Source: Bacteroidia bacterium
GTDB lineage: Bacteria > Bacteroidota > Bacteroidia > B-17B0 > Aurantibacillaceae
Direction of reading: 5' to 3'
Assembly: GCA_016787895.1 (NCBI GenBank)
Contig: JAEUTN010000022.1
Coordinates: 1-64,000 of the forward strand
Length of the DNA stretch: 64,000 nt
Under the pieces are notes generated by a model that was given only the letters and a program-made list of their open reading frames with translations, was not told where the DNA came from and did no database searches. Both the position numbers and the translations under genes were made by a program. Below are positions 42,813-50,947 of this stretch, piece after piece (the stretch's first letter is position 1; every line of letters begins with the position of its first letter).

Positions 42813-45404
42813 TTAACTAACAATAACGTTGTTCCTCCGGTGCAAAAATACACCCAGTCCTATACTTAAAATTAAAAGAACAGAACCCGCCAGAGCAATG
42901 CCATTGCCGGTGTAATAGGTTTTAGGTTCAAACTTAAACACTATAGTGTGTTTGCCAGCAGGCAGTTCCATCCCTCTTAAAACATAGTTTACCTGAGCAT
43001 GAGGTTTTATAACTCCGTCAACATAAGCATTCCAGCCTTTTTCGTAATAAATCTCAGAGAACACCGCAAACTGAGGCTCTGAAGATTCAGTGGCATATTC
43101 CAGTTCATTTGCCTTGTAGTTAAGCAAACGGATGCTGCCATTAGCACTATACTCATTTTTCAAACCAAGTTTCTCTTTGAACTTTTCGTTCATGATGGCC
43201 TCCGATTTTGTATCCAGGCGTTTTAAACCAACAATTTCGCTATCGGCACTTTGCACCAATTTAACCGACTTCACAAACCAGGCATGACCATTGGCCTGTG
43301 GGTTTTTAAGTGGGATCAAGGTTCGCCCCTCTTCGCCTGCCGGAACAATAAGGTATTTGGTATTCAACATGTTTAACACCTTCAATTCTGCAAAAACAGC
43401 ATTCAAAGCACTATCGTTTTGTGCAGCGGTTCCAATATTTTTGTAAAACGTATTGATCTCTGGTCTTAAATGAAAATCTATCAAGTCCACATAACGGCGA
43501 AGCTTAGCGCCATGGTAACCACCAATGGATTTGTGATAAAAAGACGTTGACGCATCATCAAATGGGCCAACACTCAGATTGAGCACCCGGTAATCCGGAT
43601 CCTTGTCACGGAGAATTTCTTCATCAGCAGGTGTTTTGCCGGAGATGTACTCTTGATTTTCGGATTTACTAACAAAGGACTTATCATTGAGGTAACGCCT
43701 GTCGACCGACCACAAATCCACAAAAATAAAAAAGCCCAAACTGGCGTATAGCAAATGGCGTTGTATGCGTTTTGTAAAATACAAATACAAGGCACCCAAC
43801 CCAAGCAAAATGAATATCAGTGAGCGCAAGGCATCCGAACGAAAGATGGCTTTTCTAGCTACTTCAATCTGTGGCATAAACTCAGCAACGCCTTGTTTTG
43901 CCTGGTCTTCAGGATACCCTCCTTTCACAAAGCGCTGAACCATCTTCTCCTCTTCGAATCGGGAATGGAAGGTGTTCACCATATCCGGTAAGAGGTAAGA
44001 AATCAAACAAAAACCTCCCACAAACAAACCGGTAAAAAGAATAAGGCGTTTGGCGGAAACCTCCCGTTTCAATACCTTAATTTTTTCATCCCATGATTTT
44101 AACTTCAGCAATTCATGCAAGCCCATCATGGCTAATAATGGAAGAATGAGCTCAGGAACAATCATGATCATACTCACGGCCCTGAACTTATTATAACCCG
44201 GAACGTAGTCCATAAAAAAGGAAGTGAGTCCCATAAAATTATGCCCCCATCCTAAAGCGATGGTAAGCAAACACACCAAAAACAAAGGCCATTTTAGGGG
44301 GTTCCGGATGACAAACATACCAAGCAAGGCAAGAAAAATTACAATAGCACCAATGTAATCCGGAGCCGAAAGGCCGGGTTGTTCTCCAAAATACACATCG
44401 CTGTTGGAAACCATTTCACGCATATCAGGACTCACTTTCTTGAGTGCATCCACGTCTACCTGTCCAATGGCTTTATTCCCACCGCCTTTAAAACTCGGAA
44501 TTAAAAAAGAAAAGGTTTCTCCAACACCATAACTCCAGTGGGTAGCATAATCCTTGTCTAAACCACCTGAAAGCACGGCTTTATTGCTGCTCATATCGGG
44601 ATTAATGCTCAATTCGGCTTTTCCGCGATTGCTGAGTTTACCATATTCGTTGGTAGTCATAAGGTTACCTGCATTTGGTAAAATACCAATGAAGGTCGCC
44701 ACCAAAAAAAACATCAAACTTTTAAAAAAGGCGGGCCAAGTTTTTTGATTAAAGGCAAGTACTGCATACCCCACCAGCAAAAAACCAATGGTCATGTAAC
44801 CGTAATACGCAATCTGAACGTGATTGGCATTAAGTTCCAGTGCCGTAAACAATGCGGTTACGGATAAGCCCAGCCAGTGTTTGCCCCTGAAAAGCAAAAC
44901 CACTCCTCCTATCAATGCGGGAAGATAGCCCAGTGCGTTTGCTTTGGAATTGTGCCCGGCCTGAATGATACTTAAAAAATAGGTACTTAGTCCGTAAGCC
45001 AAAGCCCCAATCAGGGCCAGCCAGGGGTCGACTTCAAAACAAAGCAGAAGAATAAAAAACCCTAAACAAAGCAAAAACAAATAGGCACCGGGGCGTGGTA
45101 GAAACAATTTAAAAAGACCGGAGTGTTCTGTTGTTCCATCTAAAAATCCCAACCAGTTGCCGGGGTATTTTGTGGAGATCTGATAAGCCGGCATGCCCCC
45201 GAACATGGAGTTGGTCCAAAGCGGTTCGGCATCGTATTTCTCGCGGTAATCGGCAATTTCCTTGCTCATGCCCTTGTGCATGGCAATATCGTGCTGTTGA
45301 AGCTCTTTTCCACTTAAAAGCGGCTTAAAATACACCAGGGTAACAATGGCAAAAAGCACCAGGGCTATGGTGTGCGGAAGGAATCGTTTAAAGTTAAATG
45401 ACAT
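42813..45404 (-). CDS. YfhO family polytopic membrane protein
   Basis: 863 residues. About 12-14 hydrophobic segments occupy the first ~580 residues, starting HTIALVLFAIVTLVYFKPLL, with periplasmic loops; EPLWTNSMFGGMPAYQIS is a typical YfhO block. Near the C-terminus there is a soluble region (AVFSEIYYEKGWNAYVDGVI, YVLRGMELPAGKHTIVFKFE) and a final membrane helix (AGSVLLILSIGLGVFL). YfhO proteins are GT-C-like membrane proteins implicated in glycosylation of envelope polymers, such as lipoteichoic acid in Gram-positives; the role in Bacteroidota is unknown. Confidence 0.9.
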   Translation of the reverse strand: MSFNFKRFLPHTIALVLFAIVTLVYFKPLLSGKELQQHDIAMHKGMSKEIADYREKYDAEPLWTNSMFGGMPAYQISTKYPGNWLGFLDGTTEHSGLFKLFLPRPGAYLFLLCLGFFILLLCFEVDPWLALIGALAYGLSTYFLSIIQAGHNSKANALGYLPALIGGVVLLFRGKHWLGLSVTALFTALELNANHVQIAYYGYMTIGFLLVGYAVLAFNQKTWPAFFKSLMFFLVATFIGILPNAGNLMTTNEYGKLSNRGKAELSINPDMSSNKAVLSGGLDKDYATHWSYGVGETFSFLIPSFKGGGNKAIGQVDVDALKKVSPDMREMVSNSDVYFGEQPGLSAPDYIGAIVIFLALLGMFVIRNPLKWPLFLVCLLTIALGWGHNFMGLTSFFMDYVPGYNKFRAVSMIMIVPELILPLLAMMGLHELLKLKSWDEKIKVLKREVSAKRLILFTGLFVGGFCLISYLLPDMVNTFHSRFEEEKMVQRFVKGGYPEDQAKQGVAEFMPQIEVARKAIFRSDALRSLIFILLGLGALYLYFTKRIQRHLLYASLGFFIFVDLWSVDRRYLNDKSFVSKSENQEYISGKTPADEEILRDKDPDYRVLNLSVGPFDDASTSFYHKSIGGYHGAKLRRYVDLIDFHLRPEINTFYKNIGTAAQNDSALNAVFAELKVLNMLNTKYLIVPAGEEGRTLIPLKNPQANGHAWFVKSVKLVQSADSEIVGLKRLDTKSEAIMNEKFKEKLGLKNEYSANGSIRLLNYKANELEYATESSEPQFAVFSEIYYEKGWNAYVDGVIKPHAQVNYVLRGMELPAGKHTIVFKFEPKTYYTGNGIALAGSVLLILSIGLGVFLHRRNNVIVS

Positions 45405-45422
45405 AAGTTGAGATAAGGCTCA

Positions 45423-45430
45423 CAAATATA
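45423..45430 (-). promoter_or_regulatory. Putative -7 element TATATTTG of yfhO
   Basis: CAAATATA on the plus strand, so TATATTTG read leftward, 18 bases upstream of the yfhO start. Confidence 0.5.
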
Positions 45431-45503
45431 TTAAAATAAATTTCCGGCCTTTGGAGCCATTGGGAATTGAGGAAATTTAATTTCCCGAACTCCTCATAAT
45501 TGC

Positions 45504-45511
45504 TATTTTTG
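45504..45511 (+). promoter_or_regulatory. Putative -7 element TATTTTTG of the nucleotide-sugar cluster
   Basis: TATTTTTG matches TAnnTTTG, 15 bases before ATG 45527. Confidence 0.5.
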
Positions 45512-45526
45512 TACTCCTTTTTTATT

Positions 45527-46105
45527 ATGGAAAAACTCCACTACTTTTCACACCCTACTGCCGTTATTGATGAGGGTTGCACCATTGGCGAAGGCACCAA
45601 AATCTGGCACTTCTCTCACCTCATGACCGGGTGTAAACTAGGTAAAAACTGTAACCTCGGACAAAATGTGGTGGTGTCGCCGGGTGTGGAACTGGGCAAC
45701 AATGTGAAAGTGCAGAACAACGTATCGATTTACACCGGCGTTAGTTGTGAGGACGATGTGTTTTTGGGCCCTTCAATGGTATTTACCAATGTAATTAATC
45801 CCCGCAGTGCGGTGAACCGAAAATCGGAATACGCTAAAACCCATGTGGGAAAAGGAGCCAGCATTGGGGCGAACGCCACCATCGTATGCGGACATGATAT
45901 CGGAAAATATGCTTTCATCGGAGCCGGAGCCGTGGTGACCAAAAACGTTCCCGATTATGCTTTGGTAATCGGCAACCCTTCACGACAAACCGGATGGATG
46001 AGTGAATATGGGCACAAGCTGGAATTTGATGCAAAGGGAATTGGTACTTGCAAAGAAAGCGGAGACAACTACAAACTCGAAAACAACAAGGTCACTAAAA
46101 TGTGA
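45527..46105 (+). CDS. Hexapeptide-repeat N-acetyltransferase (WbpD/WlbB-like)
   Basis: 192 residues from ATG 45527 (KLHYFSHPTAVIDE); an in-frame ATG at 45500 would add nine unlikely residues. A left-handed beta-helix of hexapeptide repeats runs from about 10 to 160 (IGEGTKIWHFSHLM, LGKNCNLGQNVVVSPGVELG, VGKGASIGANATIVCGHDIG). It resembles WbpD/WlbB, which acetylates the 3-amino group of UDP-GlcNAc3NA in O-antigen sugar synthesis. The oxidoreductase and dehydrogenase genes downstream support that pathway. Confidence 0.85.
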   Translation: MEKLHYFSHPTAVIDEGCTIGEGTKIWHFSHLMTGCKLGKNCNLGQNVVVSPGVELGNNVKVQNNVSIYTGVSCEDDVFLGPSMVFTNVINPRSAVNRKSEYAKTHVGKGASIGANATIVCGHDIGKYAFIGAGAVVTKNVPDYALVIGNPSRQTGWMSEYGHKLEFDAKGIGTCKESGDNYKLENNKVTKM

Positions 46106-46114
46106 TTTCACACT

Positions 46115-46633
46115 ATGCATCTGCAACACATTCAGTCCAAAATATACGAAATCAGAAAGCAAAAAATCATGCTTGATTTTAATTTGGCTGAATTGTATCA
46201 GGTGGAAACCCGTGTGCTGAATCAGGCTGTAAAACGAAACGCAGCAAGATTTCCCGCTGACTTTATGTTTCAATTAACTGAAAAGGAGTGGCAAGTTTTG
46301 ATGTCACAAATTGTGATATCAAAGGTGGAAAAAAGAGGGGGCAGGCAAAAACTCCCCTATGCCTTTACCGAACAAGGGCTTGCCATGCTGAGTGGGGTTC
46401 TTCATTCTGATAAGGCCATTCAGGTCAACATCAGCATCATGAGGGCCTTTGTAGTGCTGAGAGAATTTGCACTTAGCAACAAAGAACTCACTCAAAAATT
46501 AAAGGAAATAGAGGGCAGGTACGACAAACAGTTTAAAGATGTTTATGAAGCCATTAACTTTCTGCTGCAAAAAGACAGTGCACAACATGCTCAACAAAAA
46601 AGAAAACGAATAGGTTACAAACTTTCAGTATGA
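46115..46633 (+). CDS. ORF6N domain protein
   Basis: 172 residues. Residues 1-115 fit the ORF6N domain: IQSKIYEIRKQKIMLDFNLA, ELYQVETRVLNQAVKRNAAR, FPADFMFQLTEKEW, and KLPYAFTEQGLAMLSGVLHS. The C-terminal part is a coiled coil (LKEIEGRYDKQFKDVYEAIN). ORF6N and the related KilA-N domains are DNA-binding modules of phages and mobile elements, and are common on Bacteroidota chromosomes. Here the gene lies between two nucleotide-sugar genes, 9 bases after the first, and overlaps the next by 4 bases. It is embedded in a foreign functional context; a regulatory role for the cluster is possible. Confidence 0.88.
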   Translation: MHLQHIQSKIYEIRKQKIMLDFNLAELYQVETRVLNQAVKRNAARFPADFMFQLTEKEWQVLMSQIVISKVEKRGGRQKLPYAFTEQGLAMLSGVLHSDKAIQVNISIMRAFVVLREFALSNKELTQKLKEIEGRYDKQFKDVYEAINFLLQKDSAQHAQQKRKRIGYKLSV

Positions 46634-47670
46634 ATTCAACAACAAAAATAAAATTCGCGGTTGTAGGTCAGGGACACATTGGCAAACGCCATGCCGAGAT
46701 GATACGCCGCAACCCACACTGCGAACTGGTGGCTGTGTGCGATGCGCTTGACAAACATCAACTAGGACTCGAACAACTCAGTGAAAAATATTACAAGTCG
46801 CTGGAAGATATGCTCAAAGCCCATCCTGAAGTTCAGGTGGTAAATGTGTGTACGCCCAATGGTTTGCACGCCGAACACGCCTTACTGGCACTTGACCACA
46901 ACAAACACGTGGTAGTAGAAAAACCCATGGCTTTAAGTAAAAGCGATTGCGAAAAAATCATCTACTCGGCCCTTCACCATCACAAAACTGTGTTTTGCGT
47001 GATGCAGAACCGGTATTCCCCTCCATCTGTGTGGTTAAAGGAAGTGGTGGAAAAAAAGATCATTGGCGATATTTACATGGTGCAGTTGAATTGTTATTGG
47101 AACCGCGATGACCGTTATTACAAACCCGGCAACTGGAAAGGCACTCAGCAACTTGATGGGGGCACCTTGTTTACGCAGTTCAGCCACTGGATCGACATCA
47201 TGTATTGGCTATTTGGCGATATCGGAAACATTCAGGCTAAATTCGCCGATTTTAACCATCAAAAGTCCACAGCTTTTGAGGACAGTGGTTTTGTGAGTTT
47301 TGATTTTGTGAACGGGGGCATGGGCTGTATCAATTACTCCACAGCCGTTTACGACAAAAACCTGGAATCCTCACTTACCATAGTCGGCAGCAAGGGCAGT
47401 GTGAAAGTTGGAGGACAGTACATGGATCAGATTGAGATTTGCAACATCAAAGATTACACCATGCCAATATTGGAAGCCACCAATCCGGCGAACGATTACG
47501 GAGCTTACAAAGGCTCGGCGAATAACCACCACAGCGTGATCGAAAACGTGGTGCACACGCTTCAGGGAAGCACAAAAATAAGCACCAACGCCCTGGAAGG
47601 CTTAAAAGTGGTGGATATCATTGAGCGCATTTATGCCCTGCGTCCGGCTAACGTTTTAAAAAATAAATAA
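46630..47670 (+). CDS. Gfo/Idh/MocA oxidoreductase (WbpB/WlbA-like)
   Basis: 346 residues. N-terminal Rossmann fold VVGQGHIGKRHAEMI, then VVNVCTPNGLHAEHALLALD and the signature HVVVEKPMALSKSDCEKI (EKP). The C-terminal domain follows (LDGGTLFTQFSHWIDIMYWL). WbpB/WlbA oxidises UDP-GlcNAcA at C3. The neighbours support this (acetyltransferase upstream, UDP-sugar dehydrogenase 20 bases downstream). The WbpE-like aminotransferase that would link them is not visible. Confidence 0.88.
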   Translation: MNSTTKIKFAVVGQGHIGKRHAEMIRRNPHCELVAVCDALDKHQLGLEQLSEKYYKSLEDMLKAHPEVQVVNVCTPNGLHAEHALLALDHNKHVVVEKPMALSKSDCEKIIYSALHHHKTVFCVMQNRYSPPSVWLKEVVEKKIIGDIYMVQLNCYWNRDDRYYKPGNWKGTQQLDGGTLFTQFSHWIDIMYWLFGDIGNIQAKFADFNHQKSTAFEDSGFVSFDFVNGGMGCINYSTAVYDKNLESSLTIVGSKGSVKVGGQYMDQIEICNIKDYTMPILEATNPANDYGAYKGSANNHHSVIENVVHTLQGSTKISTNALEGLKVVDIIERIYALRPANVLKNK

Positions 47671-47690
47671 ACCGAATTGAAATAAGAACC

Positions 47691-48983
47691 ATGAGTATTT
47701 ACGAGAAGATTATTAAAAAACAAAGCACAGTTGCAGTAATAGGATTGGGTTATGTGGGATTGCCCATTGCCCTGGCCTTCGCAAAAAAAATTAAAGTTAT
47801 TGGCTTCGACATTAACGAAGAGCGGGTGAACATGATGAAAAAAGGCCAGGACCCCAGCCACGAACTTACCAAAAAGGATTTTGCCGGATCGGATATTCAG
47901 TTTACACATAAACTGGAAGATTTGAAAAAGGCCAGTTTTTTTATTGTGGCCGTTCCAACACCCATCGACGAACACAATTTACCTGACCTGAAACCACTGA
48001 TTGGTGCTTCTACAACGGTTGGAAAAGTGTTGAAAAAAGGAGATTATGTGGTGTACGAATCCACCGTTTATCCGGGTTGCACGGAAGAAGACTGTATTCC
48101 TGTGTTGGAGCAACATTCAGGTTTAAAATTCAAAAAAGATTTTAAGGTGGGTTATTCTCCTGAGCGTATCAATCCGGGCGATAAGGAACATACCATTACC
48201 AAAATTTTAAAAATTGTGAGTGGTTGTGATGCTGAGAGTTTGGAGAACATTGCCAAAACCTACGAGATTATTGTTGAACCCGGCACTCACCGCGCTTCCA
48301 GCATTAAAGTGGCGGAAGCTGCCAAAATTATTGAGAACACCCAGCGCGACATCAACATTGCTTTGATGAATGAACTGTCCATCATATTTAATAAAATGAA
48401 CATCAATACCTACGATGTGCTGGCAGCTGCAGGTACCAAATGGAACTTTTTAAAATTTTCACCTGGTCTGGTGGGCGGGCATTGCATTGGTGTTGATCCC
48501 TACTATCTAACGCACAAGGCCGAATCTCTGGGTTATCATGCCCGTGTGATCAACAGCGGGCGTTACGTAAACGACAGCATGGGTTTTTACGTAGCCAAAA
48601 ACTGTGTGAAAAAGATCATCGCGGCCGGCAAAAACATTTCTAAATCAAAAGTACTCATCATGGGTGCCACCTTTAAGGAAGATGTGACCGACATCCGCAA
48701 CAGCAAAGTGGCGGATATCGTAAAAGAACTCAAATCTTTTGGTGTTAAAGTAGAAGTGGTGGATCCGCATGCGGACAGCGAGGAACTAAAACACGAATAC
48801 GGTTTTGGCTTGAATAAAATGGCTAAAAATTACGATGGTGTAATTGTAGCCGTAAACCACAAGGAATACAAATCACTTGATGAAAAATTCTTTAAAGGCA
48901 TCATGTCAAAACACGGAGTACTTGTAGATGTGAAGGGCATGTACAAAGGCAAAATGAAAGGTTTAACGTACTGGAGTTTGTAA
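47691..48983 (+). CDS. UDP-N-acetylhexosamine 6-dehydrogenase (WbpA/TviB-like)
   Basis: 430 residues. N-terminal NAD domain VAVIGLGYVGLPIALAFAKK; VVYESTVYPGCTEEDCIPVL; catalytic Cys in LVGGHCIGVDPYYLTHKAES; C-terminal domain with KVLIMGATFKEDVTDIRNSK. Enzymes of this class oxidise the 6-hydroxyl of a UDP-N-acetylhexosamine to a uronic acid. Together with the two genes upstream it fits part of the route to UDP-2,3-diacetamido-dideoxy-uronic acids of surface polysaccharides. Exact sugar not determined. Confidence 0.92.
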   Translation: MSIYEKIIKKQSTVAVIGLGYVGLPIALAFAKKIKVIGFDINEERVNMMKKGQDPSHELTKKDFAGSDIQFTHKLEDLKKASFFIVAVPTPIDEHNLPDLKPLIGASTTVGKVLKKGDYVVYESTVYPGCTEEDCIPVLEQHSGLKFKKDFKVGYSPERINPGDKEHTITKILKIVSGCDAESLENIAKTYEIIVEPGTHRASSIKVAEAAKIIENTQRDINIALMNELSIIFNKMNINTYDVLAAAGTKWNFLKFSPGLVGGHCIGVDPYYLTHKAESLGYHARVINSGRYVNDSMGFYVAKNCVKKIIAAGKNISKSKVLIMGATFKEDVTDIRNSKVADIVKELKSFGVKVEVVDPHADSEELKHEYGFGLNKMAKNYDGVIVAVNHKEYKSLDEKFFKGIMSKHGVLVDVKGMYKGKMKGLTYWSL

Positions 48984-49073
48984 TTTCTTCTTTCAAACAA
49001 ACAGTCTCCTGTTAACTTGCAAATCCAAAAACTTGTCACATCGATTAGCGCGGCGTGGTTGCTGCGCTGAACG

Positions 49074-49127
49074 CGTATCGAGACATCATTTCGTAGAATT
49101 AAGATGATCGCGTCACTTCTCGATACG
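49074..49127. repeat. Inverted repeat, CGTATCGAGA family
   Basis: CGTATCGAGA at 49074-49083 and its exact reverse complement at 49118-49127. A related pair CTACTCGA/TCGAGTAG lies at 49151-49158/49183-49190, and GTATCGAGACC recurs near 49220. These are typical extragenic palindromic elements of Bacteroidota chromosomes, present here in at least two units in 180 bases. Confidence 0.7.
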
Positions 49128-49250
49128 GCACATATCCAATTCACAAGAGCCTACTCGAAGCCACTATCATATTATTGTCAGGTCGAGTAGCTGCAGAAAG
49201 GCATTGCGTGAGGCGCAGCGTATCGAGACCTAATCCCGAAAAAAATCAAA

Positions 49251-49997
49251 TTACTTCCCTTTATTTTTATTGACCCATTCTTTCATTTGGGATTTACTCG
49301 AGGGGAAGGAAAACAAATCGTAGGTTTTGTAAAAATTTTCTTTGTCCACCGTTTTTTTGTAGCAGAATTTTGCCGCAGCCATCCTTTTGTCGTCAAAAGA
49401 AAAGAGTTTCATTAAGTCCATCACCTGAGAAGTATTTAAATAATCGTATTCAAAGGCTTCTTTGATGCGTTCCATTTTTTCGTCGTCGAAACTTTTGGCT
49501 TTTACTTCATCGTATTTACGCTGAAATGCTGCTTCTCCGATAGCCACGGGTGCCTGATAAACCGGTTCGGGTGTTTTGGTAGGTGTCGCAATGGCCCTTG
49601 TGGCAGTAGGCACAACAGCAGCCGGTGTGGCTACAGCAGGTTCAGGCTCATTATCGCTTAACATGAGTGATTTGCTCTGAAGTAAAAGGGAATAACGCCC
49701 CACGTTATCTTTTACCAGCAAATAGGCCGAAACATAACGGGCCTCACTGCTGATGGTAAAACTAAGTGGTGTGCTGGAACCTGCCTGAAGAATTTTAACA
49801 CGATACGCGTTTTCATCCACATAACGGAAGGTAACACTTTGGGTATAGTCGTTGTTCAACCTCACCCCATTCAGGGAAACCACAATTCCGGGATCTGTTT
49901 TGGAAGCGTTGGAAATAATGATCTTTCCGCAATCCTGGGCAATTGCGGATTGCCAGGTCAGACAAACAAAGCCAATTAAATAAATAAAGGATTTCAT
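49251..49997 (-). CDS. Secreted DUF4476 protein
   Basis: 248 residues. Signal peptide (GFVCLTWQSAIAQ). The N-terminal ~100 residues look like a small beta domain. A Pro/Thr/Ala-rich linker (TPAAVVPTATRAIATPTKTP) leads to the C-terminal DUF4476 domain (AFQRKYDEVKAKSFDDEKME, LKLFSFDDKRMAAAKF or its equivalent LMKLFSFDDKRMAAAKFCYK), ending in KKTVDKENFYKTYDLFSFPS. DUF4476 has no known biochemical role; such proteins are exported and may associate with the envelope. Confidence 0.8.
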   Translation of the reverse strand: MKSFIYLIGFVCLTWQSAIAQDCGKIIISNASKTDPGIVVSLNGVRLNNDYTQSVTFRYVDENAYRVKILQAGSSTPLSFTISSEARYVSAYLLVKDNVGRYSLLLQSKSLMLSDNEPEPAVATPAAVVPTATRAIATPTKTPEPVYQAPVAIGEAAFQRKYDEVKAKSFDDEKMERIKEAFEYDYLNTSQVMDLMKLFSFDDKRMAAAKFCYKKTVDKENFYKTYDLFSFPSSKSQMKEWVNKNKGK

Positions 49998-50309
49998 ATT
50001 TCTGTTGTTTTAACGAATGTACAAATTTTAACCATTGGGATCATTCCTGGACTAGTTGCGTGCCTTTTCTAAATTATGGCAGTAAACTCTCATTATTCTT
50101 GCATAACACCCGGTTAATGGTCTGATCTTTTGCGATAAAAGCAAAAAAGGCCCAGGTGTTCAGGCCAATTCAATTTAATCAACAGGTCTTTAGGACAGGT
50201 TCTTACGATTTTGGGAAACATCGCAGTGAAAGTCTATGTGCCTGGTGCAGATCCGTTTTCCGCCGGAGTTCCTTGCTTCTACTTTTGACCTCAACCAAAC
50301 CCCAGGATC
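49998..50309. other. Divergent intergenic region
   Basis: 312 bases between two divergent genes. Apart from the promoter-like TACTTTTG at 50280 I see no RNA gene, no strong hairpin and no known repeat. Confidence 0.45.
50280..50287 (+). promoter_or_regulatory. Putative -7 element TACTTTTG
   Basis: Matches TAnnTTTG, 22 bases before the ATG of the beta-barrel protein at 50310. Confidence 0.45.
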
Positions 50310-50921
50310 ATGAAACATTTATTCTTTTTACACCTTTGTTTGTTCAGTCTGCTTCCTCTAACACAGAAAGCTCAGAGCAGCTCGGTAATTGCCGGGAAAA
50401 ACATCCTAAACATACAGTATACGGTTATGGACATTACGAGAATGTATTATAAAAATGTAGAATACACCGATGCCAATAATCTTAAGCTTGGTGGTTTTGC
50501 CCCGATTGGTCTGGTGTTTGAACATGTGGTGTCAGAAAAATTCGGCTTCGGATTGGAATTCAGTTACGGACAAACCACTATCTCTTATACCCAGAAAACG
50601 AACACGTACTCGTATTCTTCAAAAACTTACAATTATTCCCTGGTGAACAGCACCTTGTCGATGGGCTTGAGGATGAATTTTCACTTTGTGAATACCAGAA
50701 ATTACAATGCTTATAGTTTTCTTACAAGCGGATACCGATCAGTAAAAAATGTTTACAGTTCCGATCAACCGGAATACAACAACCACACCGAAGTTTCACC
50801 CTTTCCAATCGGAATAAAAGCAGGCATTGGTTTGCGGTATTTCTCAGGAAACATGGGTATTTACACTGAGATAGCGCTTGCCAGCCAATTTCTCAACTTT
50901 GGACTTTCCTTTAAACTTTAA
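50310..50921 (+). CDS. Outer-membrane beta-barrel-like protein
   Basis: 203 residues with a signal peptide (LCLFSLLPLTQKAQ). The rest shows alternating aromatic and hydrophobic strands (GFGLEFSYGQTTISYTQKTN, SLVNSTLSMGLRMNFHFVNT, GIYTEIALASQFLNFGLSFKL) typical of small eight-stranded outer-membrane barrels. The final strand ends near the C-terminus. Substrate unknown. Confidence 0.7.
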   Translation: MKHLFFLHLCLFSLLPLTQKAQSSSVIAGKNILNIQYTVMDITRMYYKNVEYTDANNLKLGGFAPIGLVFEHVVSEKFGFGLEFSYGQTTISYTQKTNTYSYSSKTYNYSLVNSTLSMGLRMNFHFVNTRNYNAYSFLTSGYRSVKNVYSSDQPEYNNHTEVSPFPIGIKAGIGLRYFSGNMGIYTEIALASQFLNFGLSFKL

Positions 50922-50947
50922 ATTCTATTGAATTGAAATGATAAAAA

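Noticed and set aside
50156..50452. 98-codon open frame ahead of the barrel protein
   Set aside because: It overlaps the start of the real gene in another frame and lacks signal peptide or domain.
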